DNA from: Chitinophagaceae bacterium
GTDB lineage: Bacteria > Bacteroidota > Bacteroidia > Chitinophagales > Chitinophagaceae
Reading direction: 5' to 3'
Length of the DNA: 64,000 nucleotides
NCBI GenBank assembly: GCA_020847395.1
Contig: JADLCD010000135.1
Span: forward strand, 1-64,000
Shown: in pieces, positions 17,677-26,814 of the stretch
How positions within the stretch are numbered: the stretch's first letter is position 1
Layout: every line of letters begins with the position of its first letter
The notes under the pieces: generated by a model
What the model saw: only the letters and a program-made list of their open reading frames with translations
Database searches by the model: none
Told to the model about the DNA's origin: nothing
Translations under genes and position numbers: made by a program

Positions 17677-18804
17677 ATGATAAAAGCTGGTATTTTAGGC
17701 GGCGGACAATTAGGAAGAATGCTTTTGCAGGCGGCGGCAAACTATCCTGTAGAGACATATGTATTGGAGAACGACCCGGAATGTCCTGCTGCACATCTCT
17801 GCCATCATTTTACAAAGGGAAATATTCAAAATTTTGATGACGTATACAATTTTGGTAAAGGGCTTGATGCACTTACCATAGAAATTGAATCTGTTAATGA
17901 AGATGCGCTTGAAAAACTGGAGGCAGAGGGTGTAAAGGTGTATCCACGCAGTTCAGCATTGCGTATTATCAAAAATAAAATATTACAAAAAGAATTTTAT
18001 GAGTCACATCAAATAAAAACAGCGTCATTTATTATTACGCAAACCAAAACCGATTTGCATGCGCATGAAACACTTTTACCTGCTGTGCATAAATTAGGTA
18101 TGGGTGGCTATGATGGAAAAGGGGTACAATTGATCAATACAAAAGAAGATTTTGAAAAAGGGTTTGATCAGCCCGGCGTGTTGGAGAAGCAAATTAATAT
18201 TCATAAAGAGATTGCACAGATTGTAGCCGTGAATGATGATGGACAAACTACCTTGTATCCCCCGGTAGATATGGTATTTGATCCTAAGCTTAACTTGCTC
18301 GATTACCAGGTATCGCCTGCAGAATTATCTGAAAATATTTTATGGAAAGTTGAAGCCATAGCATTAAAAGTTGTGAAAGAATTAAAAAGCGCGGGGCTTT
18401 TTGCTGTTGAACTTTTTATTGATAAAACCGGTGATGTATATGTGAATGAAACAGCGCCACGTGTACACAACAGCGGGCATCATACTATTGAAGCCAATTA
18501 TAGCTCACAGTTTGATATGCTTTGGAGGATTATGCTTGGTTACCCGCTTGGCAATACTGCGCCCATACTACCTGCGGCAATTGTAAATATTTTGGGTGAG
18601 GAAAAATACCAGGGTGATGCCGTGTATGAAGGTTTAACTGAAGTATTGCAGATGGATAATGTGTTTGTGCATATCTATGGAAAAAAACAAACAAAGCCCG
18701 GTAGAAAAATGGGACATGCAACTATACTCGGTAATGACAGGGCTGATTTGAGCTATAAAAAGAACAGGATAAAGCAAGTGTTGAAAGTGATAAGCAAGGA
18801 GTAA
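17677..18804 (+). CDS. purK: 5-(carboxyamino)imidazole ribonucleotide synthase
   Basis: 375 residues, the usual PurK length. It opens with the N-terminal fold IKAGILGGGQLGRMLLQAA, followed by the ATP-grasp domain with GGYDGKG and the metal/ATP site FAVELFIDK. NETAPRVHNSGHHTIEA is the highly conserved PurK motif. It makes N5-CAIR from AIR, bicarbonate and ATP in purine synthesis; PurE, the next enzyme, is encoded 120 bases downstream on the same strand. Confidence 0.96.
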   Translation: MIKAGILGGGQLGRMLLQAAANYPVETYVLENDPECPAAHLCHHFTKGNIQNFDDVYNFGKGLDALTIEIESVNEDALEKLEAEGVKVYPRSSALRIIKNKILQKEFYESHQIKTASFIITQTKTDLHAHETLLPAVHKLGMGGYDGKGVQLINTKEDFEKGFDQPGVLEKQINIHKEIAQIVAVNDDGQTTLYPPVDMVFDPKLNLLDYQVSPAELSENILWKVEAIALKVVKELKSAGLFAVELFIDKTGDVYVNETAPRVHNSGHHTIEANYSSQFDMLWRIMLGYPLGNTAPILPAAIVNILGEEKYQGDAVYEGLTEVLQMDNVFVHIYGKKQTKPGRKMGHATILGNDRADLSYKKNRIKQVLKVISKE

Positions 18805-18923
18805 GGTAGAAGGAGGAAGGTGGGAGATACAGGTAGAAGGTATAGGGTGCATTGCCCGTATCAATTCCAAACCTGCCTGCCGGCAGGTCTCAAATTTTAA
18901 ATTTCAAATCTCAAATTACAACT

Positions 18924-19445
18924 ATGTTAAATCAACCTTTGGTGGGAATTATAATGGGCAGTGATAGTGATCTGCCCCTGATGCAGGATGCAGCGGCAAT
19001 ATTAAAAGATTTTGATATCGCATTTGAACTTACTGTGGTTTCTGCGCACCGCACACCTGCACGACTTTTTGAGTATGCTTCCAATGCAAGAAAAAGAGGA
19101 CTGAAAGTAATTATTGCCGGTGCCGGCGGTGCCGCACATCTGCCTGGTATGGTTGCTGCTTTAACGCCGCTGCCAGTTATTGGCGTACCTGTTAAATCTT
19201 CAAATTCTATTGATGGTTGGGATTCTGTATTATCTATTTTGCAGATGCCAGGCGGTATTCCTGTAGCAACTGTTGCATTAAATGCTTCTAAAAATGCGGG
19301 TATCCTGGCTGCATCTATCATTGGGGCATTTGATAGCAGCATAGGTAATAAAGTGGCCGATTACAAAAAGCAACTGGAAACAGAAGTGCTTAAAAAAGTT
19401 GATAAGCTTAAAGCAGATGGATGGCAAAATGCTTTTGATGCCTGA
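18924..19445 (+). CDS. purE: N5-carboxyaminoimidazole ribonucleotide mutase
   Basis: 173 residues from the ATG at 18924; upstream in-frame codons lie in a low-complexity spacer. Class I PurE motifs are present: GSDSDLP at 12-18, SAHRTP with catalytic H42, [10 protein letters not shown], and [17 protein letters not shown]. It converts N5-CAIR to CAIR in the cytoplasm. It follows purK, and the two are likely an operon despite the 120-base repeat-rich spacer. Confidence 0.96.
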   Translation: MLNQPLVGIIMGSDSDLPLMQDAAAILKDFDIAFELTVVSAHRTPARLFEYASNARKRGLKVIIAGAGGAAHLPGMVAALTPLPVIGVPVKSSNSIDGWDSVLSILQMPGGIPVATVALNASKNAGILAASIIGAFDSSIGNKVADYKKQLETEVLKKVDKLKADGWQNAFDA

Positions 19446-19488
19446 TTCCATCTGCTAAACTAATTTATCTGTTCAGTACATGTGCAAG

Positions 19489-20415
19489 TTACTGCTGGTT
19501 ATCTGTACTCATTAAGCTCAATATCTGCTTCATTGTTTTTTGCATGCCCTCGCTACTGCCATCAAGGAAAATAGTATTGCCTTTACCAACTTCTGCAAAG
19601 TTTTTAATGGCTTCTGTCCACATGCTGAATAAGATTACATTGGTATCCAAATTAGCCTGCTTCATTTGTTCCGCTGCCTGGCTCATACCTTTTGCTACCT
19701 CTTCACGGAATAATGCCACACCCTGTCCGCGTAATTGAGCAGCTTGTCTCTCAGCCTCTGCTGCTATTTTTATAGCGTTCCCTTCAGCTTCTGCCGCCTT
19801 TGTTTTTGTAATGAGCAACGCCTGGCCTTCATTTTCAGCAGCAGCTTTCAGGTTATTGCTGGCAACAACCTTGCTCATGCTATCCAGGATCATTTTATCA
19901 AAAGTAATATCGTTGATCTGGAGGTCTAATAAATGATAACCCCAGTCTTCAAGCAAATGATCAATTTGCTCTTTCACATATTCAACAATCTCTTTGCGTA
20001 GTCCCAGTATTTCTGCCTGTTTTTTTGTGGCAACAAAAGAACGTATTGTTCCTTCAATGGTTCTCGTTAGTGCCTGCATCAAATCTCGTTCGCTTATAAA
20101 TTTGAAAGCAACTTTTTTTATCGTTTCTTCTTCAGCATTTTGTACGGCATACAGCAGCATGCTTTTAAAATATACATTTGCCTGGTCGGCGGTTACTGCC
20201 TGGAATTCCATTTCAACCGAGCGGTTTTGTATTGAAACACGACGGTATATCTGTTCTAAAATGGGAATTTTAAAATTTAAGCCTGGCTTAAGTATACGCC
20301 GGTATTTTCCAAACATGGTAATAACTGAAATAGTGCCCTGGTTAACAGTAACCAAACCACTGAAAATAATGATAACGACGACCAGTATCCAGGCATAGCT
20401 AAAAATTTCGCTCAT
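19489..20415 (-). CDS. SPFH/band-7 membrane protein (stomatin-like)
   Basis: 308 residues with one N-terminal membrane segment (about 7-25), the SPFH domain beginning VNQGTISVITMFGKYRRIL and continuing through QVEMEF-like and LMQALTRTIEGTIRSF segments, and a long Ala/Glu-rich coiled coil (about 200-260) typical of stomatin and HflK/C-like scaffolds. These proteins oligomerise in membrane microdomains. The usual NfeD partner is not adjacent. The gene converges on purE and stands alone. Confidence 0.9.
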   Translation of the reverse strand: MSEIFSYAWILVVVIIIFSGLVTVNQGTISVITMFGKYRRILKPGLNFKIPILEQIYRRVSIQNRSVEMEFQAVTADQANVYFKSMLLYAVQNAEEETIKKVAFKFISERDLMQALTRTIEGTIRSFVATKKQAEILGLRKEIVEYVKEQIDHLLEDWGYHLLDLQINDITFDKMILDSMSKVVASNNLKAAAENEGQALLITKTKAAEAEGNAIKIAAEAERQAAQLRGQGVALFREEVAKGMSQAAEQMKQANLDTNVILFSMWTEAIKNFAEVGKGNTIFLDGSSEGMQKTMKQILSLMSTDNQQ

Positions 20416-20434
20416 AAAAAGGGTTTTTTATAAG

Positions 20435-20467
20435 TTGAAAATAGCGTTTTTTTTGGTCATACCTTTG
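20435..20467 (+). promoter_or_regulatory. Candidate Bacteroidota promoter upstream of ypdA
   Basis: TTG at 20435 and TACCTTTG at 20460-20467, 22 bases apart, fit the -33/-7 pattern loosely. If used, the palindromic element at 20505-20600 would lie in the 5' untranslated region. Confidence 0.3.
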
Positions 20468-20504
20468 TAAACAAAAGTTTATAATAACTTAATAAAGATT
20501 GCCT

Positions 20505-20600
20505 GGGTGCATTCAAAATTGTCGCTGGCTGGGCGGCCCGCTGTGGGCGGTGTTTTCACCGCCCACGAAGCCAGGCAATGCGACAATTTTAAATGCACGC
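20505..20600. repeat. 96-bp nested inverted-repeat element
   Basis: Ends GGGTGCATTCAAAATTGTCG and the reverse complement of 20581-20600 agree at 18 of 20 bases. Inside is a perfect 10-bp hairpin GTGGGCGGTG-TTTT-CACCGCCCAC at 20543-20566. No coding content. Its termini match the 296-bp element at 5742-6037. Confidence 0.8.
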
Positions 20601-20638
20601 TTTTATAAGAATAATTTTAATTATAAAGGAAATATTAC

Positions 20639-21619
20639 ATGAAGTTTGATATTATTATTATAGGTGGTGGACCTATAGGGCTGGCCTGCGCACTGCAAGC
20701 TAAGAAACTTGGATTGGAGTATTGTATACTTGAAAAAGGGTGTCTTGTTAATTCTCTCTACAATTATCCATATAATATGACATTCTTTTCTACTTCTGAG
20801 AAATTGGAAATAGGAGGAGTGCCATTCGTGTCCATCGCGTCCAAACCCACGCGTAATGAAGCATTGGAATATTACAGGCGTGTTACATTAGCTAATGAAT
20901 TAAATATTCGCCTGCAGGAAAATGTACAAATTATTACAGCTATAAACGGTGAATATGAAATTACAACAACACGCGGAAAGTATATTTCAACATATATTGT
21001 TATTGCTACCGGATTTTATGATTTACCGGTATTAATGAATATACCCGGAGAAAACCTGCCTAAGGTAACGCATTACTATAAGGAGCCTCATTTTTATGCT
21101 ATGCAAAAAGTAGTAGTTGTAGGAGCTAATAACTCGGCTGTAGATGCGGCATTGGAAACCTATCGTAAAGGCGCTGATGTTACAATGGTTATTAAGCAAA
21201 ATGAAATGGGAAAGAGGGTAAAATATTGGGTGAAGCCAGATATAGAGAATCGTATAGCGGAGGGCAGTATTAAAGCTTTTTTCAATTCAACTTTATCTGC
21301 TATTTATGAAAACAGGGTTGACATACAAACACCCGATGGTATTGTTACTATTCCTAATGATTATGTAATTGCTGCTACGGGTTATCAGCCGCAATTTGAT
21401 TTTTTGAGAAAAGCGGGCATTACTTTGTCTGATGATGAAGTATTAAAACCAACATATGATCCCTTAACTATGGAAACCAACATGAAGAACATTTACCTGG
21501 CTGGTGTGGTTTGCGGAGGTATGAATACACATACCTGGTTTATTGAAAACTCGAGGGAGCACGCTGATATAATTATGGAGGATATTGCAAGGAAGCAGAA
21601 AGGCATCTCCCGGCTATAA
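20639..21619 (+). CDS. ypdA: YpdA-family bacillithiol-disulfide-reductase-type flavoprotein
   Basis: 326 residues. FAD-binding GGGPIGLACALQAK at the N-terminus, a second Rossmann motif VVVGANNSAVDAALE for NADPH, the IATGFYD and IAATGYQP boxes, and the YpdA-typical start of the active region FFSTSEKLEIGGVPF. YpdA/Bdr reduces bacillithiol disulfide in Firmicutes and lacks the CxxC of thioredoxin reductase, as here. No bacillithiol synthesis genes are in the window, so the thiol substrate in this host is inferred. Confidence 0.88.
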   Translation: MKFDIIIIGGGPIGLACALQAKKLGLEYCILEKGCLVNSLYNYPYNMTFFSTSEKLEIGGVPFVSIASKPTRNEALEYYRRVTLANELNIRLQENVQIITAINGEYEITTTRGKYISTYIVIATGFYDLPVLMNIPGENLPKVTHYYKEPHFYAMQKVVVVGANNSAVDAALETYRKGADVTMVIKQNEMGKRVKYWVKPDIENRIAEGSIKAFFNSTLSAIYENRVDIQTPDGIVTIPNDYVIAATGYQPQFDFLRKAGITLSDDEVLKPTYDPLTMETNMKNIYLAGVVCGGMNTHTWFIENSREHADIIMEDIARKQKGISRL

Positions 21620-21644
21620 TTCCTTTGCTTCTATTTAAAAATTT

Positions 21645-22148
21645 TTAATGCACTTTCTCCAAAGTGGCATCAAAAATATGCAGGGCTTCATTTTGTATGC
21701 CATCAAATGAATTACATCCATAAAAGGACAATACATTTTTTTCCTTGTAGGACTGCAAAGACATTTCTGCGTAGCTGTTAATATTCTCGGTATAATCTTT
21801 CGCACTTCCTGTAAAAAAATACTCAATATGATCGTTTGCCTTGCTGACTTTAAACAACCTCATTTCATACACTTTATATTTCAAATCTGAAGAAATGTCA
21901 GATACAATTTCCAGTTGATTTTTCGAAATATATTTAACTGTAAATGTTCCCTCCTGGCTTCCTTCGGCTTTTTGCTGTATTGTTTCAGTGTTCGTTTTTG
22001 ACCACGAGAATGCGCCTTTATATTCGCCTATGATGTTTTTGCTTTCATTGTGGTCTATAGGATTTAGTGCTGTGCCAGTTGTGCTATTTTCTTTTTTGCA
22101 CGAAAAGAGTGTAATCGATAATAAGAGTATAAAAAGAAATGGTTTCAT
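21645..22148 (-). CDS. Small lipoprotein of unknown function
   Basis: 167 residues from the ATG at 22146-22148. Lipoprotein signal peptide ending in the lipobox LFSC (Cys 17), then a Ser/Thr-rich spacer and a beta-rich body (GEYKGAFSWSKT, GTFTVKYISKNQLEIVS) that looks like a small lipocalin-like or calycin-like fold. I recognise no family. It is on the minus strand downstream of queE but separated by a strong terminator, so probably a separate transcript. Confidence 0.6.
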   Translation of the reverse strand: MKPFLFILLLSITLFSCKKENSTTGTALNPIDHNESKNIIGEYKGAFSWSKTNTETIQQKAEGSQEGTFTVKYISKNQLEIVSDISSDLKYKVYEMRLFKVSKANDHIEYFFTGSAKDYTENINSYAEMSLQSYKEKNVLSFYGCNSFDGIQNEALHIFDATLEKVH

Positions 22149-22580
22149 AGATAAGATAAAATGTTGCACCAATAAACGGGTTATGAAATGGCATATTGCT
22201 ATGGAGATGTTGCAGTATTTAGGGTAATATCTGTTTATCGAACATATGGTAAGTCTCACCCGAAATTTACTGCAAGCGGGCGAATTATAGCGGTAGAATA
22301 TTTTTTTTGCAACCTGATATTTTAGCGAATAATAAAAGTTACAGGAAGGATTTTTAGGAACACCAGGCAAACAATCTATATAAAAAAAGGCGACATTTTA
22401 CTGTCGCCCTTGTACCCTTGTGATATATTAACCGTCCCGTTTTTTCAAATTATATTATTATAAAAATAAAATCAAAGCTTAACTATTTTTAAATTTTTGA
22501 GCAAACGGTTGATTTTTTCGAGTATTTGGTAATTACAATTTTAAGCGTATTTTTTTACATAATTAATTAAGTGAAAACAA
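22149..22580. other. Intergenic AT-rich region between lipoprotein gene and queE
   Basis: About 430 bases without a gene. The only structure is the terminator at 22382-22408. The stretch 22410-22580 is very AT-rich and shows no repeat or frame I can support; 22149-22380 should hold the lipoprotein promoter. Confidence 0.5.
22382..22408 (-). terminator. Rho-independent terminator downstream of queE
   Basis: Perfect 7-bp stem GGCGACA-TTTTAC-TGTCGCC with a run of seven A on the plus strand at its left, giving a U-tract on the minus-strand transcript coming from queE. Confidence 0.85.
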
Positions 22581-23240
22581 TTATGGAATGTTAAGGTATT
22601 TATGAATTTGCAGACTCATTTGCCATTGAGGGTGCTGTTTAATATAATCAATAATAAGTGGTGTAACTATAGAAGCCTTGCTCCATTCCGGCTGAAGATA
22701 CAATTTGCATTTACTGCTTACCTGCTTTTCAAATTGTGCAGCCCATTTAAAATCAGATTTGTTATATATCACTACCTTCAATTCATCTGCTTTTGAAAGT
22801 ATACCGGGTAATGGTGCTTTAAATTTTTTGGGTGATAAGCAAATCCAATCCCATGTTCCGGATAAGGAGCTGCTTCCCGAAGTTTCAACATGCGTTTTGA
22901 ATCCTGCTTTTTTTAATGCAAGGGTGAGTTTATCAAGATTATGCATTAAAGGTTCTCCACCGGTAATTACTGCTATTACATTATTGTTTTGAGCAGAAGT
23001 ATATTTGCCTGTAAGTTCGTTTAAGGCTTCTGTAATGATAGCGTTTGTTTCTTTTTGCGGATGAGCATTGGCATCCCAGCTTTCTTTTACATCACACCAA
23101 ATACAACCAACATCGCAGCCCCCAAGCCGTATAAAATATGCGGCTTTACCCTGGTGCATGCCTTCGCCCTGCAATGTATAAAATGCCTCCATTACAGGAA
23201 GCGTTTGTTTGTCTCTATCAACTACTGTTTCCAAACTCAC
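22581..23240 (-). CDS. queE: 7-carboxy-7-deazaguanine synthase (radical SAM)
   Basis: 219 residues with a GTG start; the N-terminal LPVMEAFYTLQGEG segment is conserved. The radical-SAM cluster is C42-x3-C46-x2-C49 (GGCDVGCIWCD), the spacing used by QueE. GGEPLMH binds SAM. It makes the 7-deazaguanine ring of queuosine precursors from CPH4. Other queuosine genes are not in the window. A terminator lies 170 bases downstream. Confidence 0.94.
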   Translation of the reverse strand: MSLETVVDRDKQTLPVMEAFYTLQGEGMHQGKAAYFIRLGGCDVGCIWCDVKESWDANAHPQKETNAIITEALNELTGKYTSAQNNNVIAVITGGEPLMHNLDKLTLALKKAGFKTHVETSGSSSLSGTWDWICLSPKKFKAPLPGILSKADELKVVIYNKSDFKWAAQFEKQVSSKCKLYLQPEWSKASIVTPLIIDYIKQHPQWQMSLQIHKYLNIP

Positions 23241-23294
23241 GGTTTGTTTTTAAGGTGAAAGGTATCAGCTATAAGGTTTCAGGTATATAACATT

Positions 23295-23342
23295 TGCTCT
23301 AATTACAAACTACAAACTATAAACTACAAACCATAAACCTCT
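23295..23342. repeat. CAAACTA/CAAACCATAAAC low-complexity spacer
   Basis: The gap between folD and queE contains a G-free string of CAAACTA-like words ending in ACCATAAACCT. Similar strings occur at 16265, 30850 and 37330 and, on the other strand, at 14090, 36883 and 42945. Confidence 0.5.
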
Positions 23343-23357
23343 TCGCCATTTCAAATC

Positions 23358-24230
23358 TCACTTCCCATCTGCCGCAAGCAATGTGTTTTTCATTAAGGCA
23401 GCAATAGTCATAGCGCCTACACCACCGGGTACAGGCGTTATATAACTGCATTTAGGCGCTACAGCTTCAAAATCCACATCGCCTTTAATAGTGTATCCTT
23501 TCTTTTTTGTTTTATCTTCTACTCTTGTAATGCCTACATCAATTACTACAGCGCCTTCTTTTACCATATCTGCTTTCAGAAATTCAGGTTTTCCTAAAGC
23601 GGCAACTATAATATCAGCCTGCAAACAAATTTCTTTAAGATTTTTTGTATGCGAGTGACATAAGGTTACCGTGCAGTTGCCTGTTGTTGTATTCTGGCTC
23701 AGCAGAATACTCATAGGCCTGCCAACAATATTGCTCCTGCCAATTACAACCGCATATTTGCCTTTAGTTTCAATTTTATAATATTCGAGTAATAATAAAA
23801 TGCCATAAGGTGTGGCAGGAATATATGCAGGCTGCCCCTGCACCATTTTACCAATATTGGAAGGATGAAATCCATCCACATCCTTTTCCGCTGCAATGGC
23901 ATTAATTACTTTTTCTTCTGAAATCTGTTTGGGTAACGGAAGTTGAACCAATATGCCATCAATAGCAGCATCTGCATTCAGTTCCTCAATCTTATTTAAT
24001 AAAGTGACTTCATCTATCGTGTCTTCATAACGTATTAATGTTGACTCAAACCCGATTTCCTCGCAGGTTTTTACTTTTGAAGCCACATATGTTTCGCTTG
24101 CCCCGTTTGTGCCTATTAATATGGCAACCAGGTGCGGGGTTTTCAGGGCTTTTTGCTTAAGCGTCTCAACTTTTTTTCTTAGGTCATCTTTTACAGCCTG
24201 TGAAACTAATTTACCATCAAGTATTTGCAT
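23358..24230 (-). CDS. folD: Bifunctional methylenetetrahydrofolate dehydrogenase / cyclohydrolase
   Basis: 290 residues from the ATG at 24228-24230. Catalytic Y48 and K52 in [17 protein letters not shown], the NADP-binding [12 protein letters not shown] and the C-terminal PGGVGAMT are all present. It interconverts 5,10-methylene- and 10-formyl-tetrahydrofolate in one-carbon metabolism. It is divergent from the aminotransferase at 24288. Confidence 0.96.
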   Translation of the reverse strand: MQILDGKLVSQAVKDDLRKKVETLKQKALKTPHLVAILIGTNGASETYVASKVKTCEEIGFESTLIRYEDTIDEVTLLNKIEELNADAAIDGILVQLPLPKQISEEKVINAIAAEKDVDGFHPSNIGKMVQGQPAYIPATPYGILLLLEYYKIETKGKYAVVIGRSNIVGRPMSILLSQNTTTGNCTVTLCHSHTKNLKEICLQADIIVAALGKPEFLKADMVKEGAVVIDVGITRVEDKTKKKGYTIKGDVDFEAVAPKCSYITPVPGGVGAMTIAALMKNTLLAADGK

Positions 24231-24275
24231 GGCGCAAAGGTAGAATTGAAAACGCAAAGATCAAAAGGCAAATCA

Positions 24276-24283
24276 TATCTTTG
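24276..24283 (+). promoter_or_regulatory. TATCTTTG promoter element directly before the aminotransferase
   Basis: An exact TAnnTTTG element ends four bases before the ATG at 24288, the same geometry as at the ABC-F gene, suggesting a leaderless message. Confidence 0.5.
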
Positions 24284-24287
24284 TAAT

Positions 24288-25475
24288 ATGTTATCAATCA
24301 GCAACAGGGGGCAGATAATGCCTGCTTCTCCCATAAGAAAATTGGTTCCTTATGCGGAAAAAGCAAAACAGAAAGGTATTAAAGTGTATCATTTGAATAT
24401 CGGGCAGCCTGATATAGAAACCCCTGCCCTTGAATTAGATGCCGTTCGGCATTCAAATTTTAAAATATTAGAGTATAGCCATAGCGCAGGTAATGAAAGT
24501 TATCGGCGCAAGCTGGTGGGTTATTACCAAAAGCAACAAATTGCTATTGATTATACTAACATTCTTATTACTACTGGTGGTTCTGAAGCTATTTTATTTG
24601 CTATGATGAGTTGTATGGATGAAGGAGATGAAATTATTACCCCTGAGCCATTTTACGCAAATTATAATGGTTTTGCTGTTGAAGCAGGCGTAAAAGTAGT
24701 ACCCATTCCATCTTCAATTGAAAGCGGTTTTTCATTACCTCCCATCGAAGCATTTGAGCAAAAAATTACCAGCCGCACCAAAGCAATTCTTATCTGTAAT
24801 CCTAATAATCCTACCGGGTATTTATATAGCAGGGAAGAACTGGAAATACTTAAGGAAATTGTAAAAAGACATAATCTCTTTTTGTTTTCGGATGAGGCTT
24901 ACCGTGAGTTTTGCTATACAGGTGAGCATTTTAGTGCTATGCGTTTAGATGGCATTGAGGAAAATGTAATTCTGCTGGATACTATCTCAAAAAGATACAG
25001 CTCCTGCGGAGCAAGAATAGGTGCAATGATTACGAAAAATAAACAGGTAGTTGAAACAGCATTGAAATTTGCACAGGCAAGATTAAGTCCCCCGGGTTTT
25101 GGACAAATTGCCGGTGAAGCTGCACTTGATTTGCCTGATAATTATTTTGATGCCACTAAAGCAGAATATAAATTACGAAGAGATACACTCGTAAAAAGAC
25201 TAAATAATATACCAGGAGTATTTTGTCCTAATCCCGGTGGCGCTTTTTATGCAATGGCTAAATTACCTGTTGATGATAGTGATAAATTTTGCCAATGGAT
25301 ACTCGAATCTTTCTCTTATAATAACCAAACAGTAATGATGGCGCCGGGAACCGGTTTTTATGGCACACCCGGGTTAGGAAAAAATGAAGTGCGCTTTGCC
25401 TATGTACTGAATGTGGATGATATAAACAAAGCAATGGATTGTTTGGAGAAGGCATTGGAGGAGTATAATAAATAA
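24288..25475 (+). CDS. Pyridoxal-phosphate aminotransferase, class I/II (AspC-like)
   Basis: 395 residues from the ATG at 24288. Fold-type I motifs: YHLNIGQPDI near the N-terminus, TTGGSEAILFA (PLP phosphate site), NPNNPTGYLYS, FSDEAYREF and the Schiff-base lysine in TISKRYSSCGARIG. The family includes aspartate, aromatic and branched-chain aminotransferases; the exact substrate cannot be read from the sequence. A single gene divergent from folD. Confidence 0.88.
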   Translation: MLSISNRGQIMPASPIRKLVPYAEKAKQKGIKVYHLNIGQPDIETPALELDAVRHSNFKILEYSHSAGNESYRRKLVGYYQKQQIAIDYTNILITTGGSEAILFAMMSCMDEGDEIITPEPFYANYNGFAVEAGVKVVPIPSSIESGFSLPPIEAFEQKITSRTKAILICNPNNPTGYLYSREELEILKEIVKRHNLFLFSDEAYREFCYTGEHFSAMRLDGIEENVILLDTISKRYSSCGARIGAMITKNKQVVETALKFAQARLSPPGFGQIAGEAALDLPDNYFDATKAEYKLRRDTLVKRLNNIPGVFCPNPGGAFYAMAKLPVDDSDKFCQWILESFSYNNQTVMMAPGTGFYGTPGLGKNEVRFAYVLNVDDINKAMDCLEKALEEYNK

Positions 25476-25478
25476 ATA

Positions 25479-25518
25479 CATATCGCTATTATCAACAACG
25501 AACGGTAATAGCGATATG
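25479..25518. terminator. Hairpin between converging genes
   Basis: Perfect 13-bp arms CATATCGCTATTA and TAATAGCGATATG with a 14-base loop, immediately after the aminotransferase stop. It lacks a T-tract but is placed to end both convergent transcripts. Confidence 0.55.
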
Positions 25519-25565
25519 CATGTAATTGCCAGCACTTATTCCATTAAATAATAGTTAAGTTTATA

Positions 25566-26654
25566 TTACAACCTGAAAAATATTTTCTTCTTATACAGGA
25601 AATAACACATGCCCCATTCCAGTCCGAAAATGGTAAAGCAGGTAATAAAACTCATCAACACCTCGGGGAAATGGGCCATCGTCATTAGTCCGTTGGTTAC
25701 AGCACTCACATAATCATTAAACCAGCGGTCGCCTACAATTTCAAAAAACAGGTAAATGAAAATGGAGTTCATGCCAACCACGGTAAAAAAGAAAAGATTT
25801 TTATGATGATTCTTAATATCAATCCACCAGTAGCAGAACGCTAATGCCAGCAAACACCAGCCTAATGATGCTAATGTAAATGAAGACGTGGCAATTTTTT
25901 TTATGATGGGTGTGATATGGAGCCAGTCAAGGCCAAAGCCCAGTACAAGACAAATAATTCCCCAAATCAGCATTTTCTTCACTTTATCCGTATCGGTACT
26001 CAACAATAATTTACCAACCAGCGCGCCTGCAATAGTATGTACCGATGTGGGTATACAATTGATAGCAACCCATCCGCCTTTATTAATAATGTTCATTATT
26101 ACAAGGTCAACATAATTGCCAAAATTTTGTTGGTCTGTAAACGGCTGATCAAAACCAGGTACGTTAGTAAAACGATATAATATTTCTGTAAGCAATAAAA
26201 TACCAATACAAATAAGTATTTGTGTGCGGGCGCTGAGATTGAAAATTAAAAACGCTACCAGCATGGTGAAGGAAAGCTGTGTAAGCACATCCCATAATTC
26301 AAAAGATAACCCGTTAGGCCGAACTGCATAATCCAATACGCCCCAAAAAAACAACCAGCCACTACGCTTTAATGCCTTTTTAAATGATTGCGCCCATGGT
26401 ATTCCTTTTGCTCTTTGGCTGTGTATGGAATATGCCATTGCGGTTCCTGCAATAAACATAAAGCATGGTTGTATCAGGTCCCAAAAATGTAAACCATTCC
26501 AGGGATGGTGATGCAATTGCTGTGCAAGACTGTAAAACGATGTACCTTTAGAAAGATCAGTTACAATATGATGAAACCCTGCACTTTCCAGGGCAAGCAG
26601 CACCATAATAAAACCACGTAAAAAATCTAAGGATTGTAATCTTTTTGAAAGCAT
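25566..26654 (-). CDS. HGSNAT/DUF5009-like multi-pass membrane acyltransferase
   Basis: 362 residues with about ten membrane segments. The N-terminus RLQSLDFLRGFIMVLLALES is the signature start of the heparan-alpha-glucosaminide N-acetyltransferase-like/DUF5009 group, followed by HHPWNGLHFWDLIQPCFMFIAGTAM and a conserved HTIAGALVGKLL segment. Relatives transfer acyl groups across the inner membrane to sugars. Substrate unknown. Convergent with the aminotransferase; upstream lies the trp leader on the other strand. Confidence 0.85.
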   Translation of the reverse strand: MLSKRLQSLDFLRGFIMVLLALESAGFHHIVTDLSKGTSFYSLAQQLHHHPWNGLHFWDLIQPCFMFIAGTAMAYSIHSQRAKGIPWAQSFKKALKRSGWLFFWGVLDYAVRPNGLSFELWDVLTQLSFTMLVAFLIFNLSARTQILICIGILLLTEILYRFTNVPGFDQPFTDQQNFGNYVDLVIMNIINKGGWVAINCIPTSVHTIAGALVGKLLLSTDTDKVKKMLIWGIICLVLGFGLDWLHITPIIKKIATSSFTLASLGWCLLALAFCYWWIDIKNHHKNLFFFTVVGMNSIFIYLFFEIVGDRWFNDYVSAVTNGLMTMAHFPEVLMSFITCFTIFGLEWGMCYFLYKKKIFFRL

Positions 26655-26751
26655 GTTGGGGATAATTATGTTGAAGGAAGCGGTAAATAATTCTGAAAAA
26701 GTAAGTCAAAAATTTTTTTTTATCAAAAAAGCATCGAATATTTGTGCCGCA

Positions 26752-26814
26752 ATGAAAAATAATACAGTAAATAAATATTGGTGGTGGCATACAAACTCTA
26801 ACAGGGGCTTGTAA
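26752..26814 (+). CDS. trpL: trp leader peptide with three consecutive Trp codons
   Basis: A 20-codon ORF reads MKNNTVNKY, then WWW (TGG TGG TGG at 26779-26787), then HTNSNRGL and TAA. It ends 85 bases before trpE. The stop codon comes one base after GGGGCTT (26804-26810), the strand that can form the antiterminator. Three Trp codons in 20 residues, directly ahead of a trp operon and its terminator, is the hallmark of ribosome-mediated attenuation. An AATATTTG sequence at 26737-26744, close to TAnnTTTG, would start transcription at about the ATG. Confidence 0.85.
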   Translation: MKNNTVNKYWWWHTNSNRGL

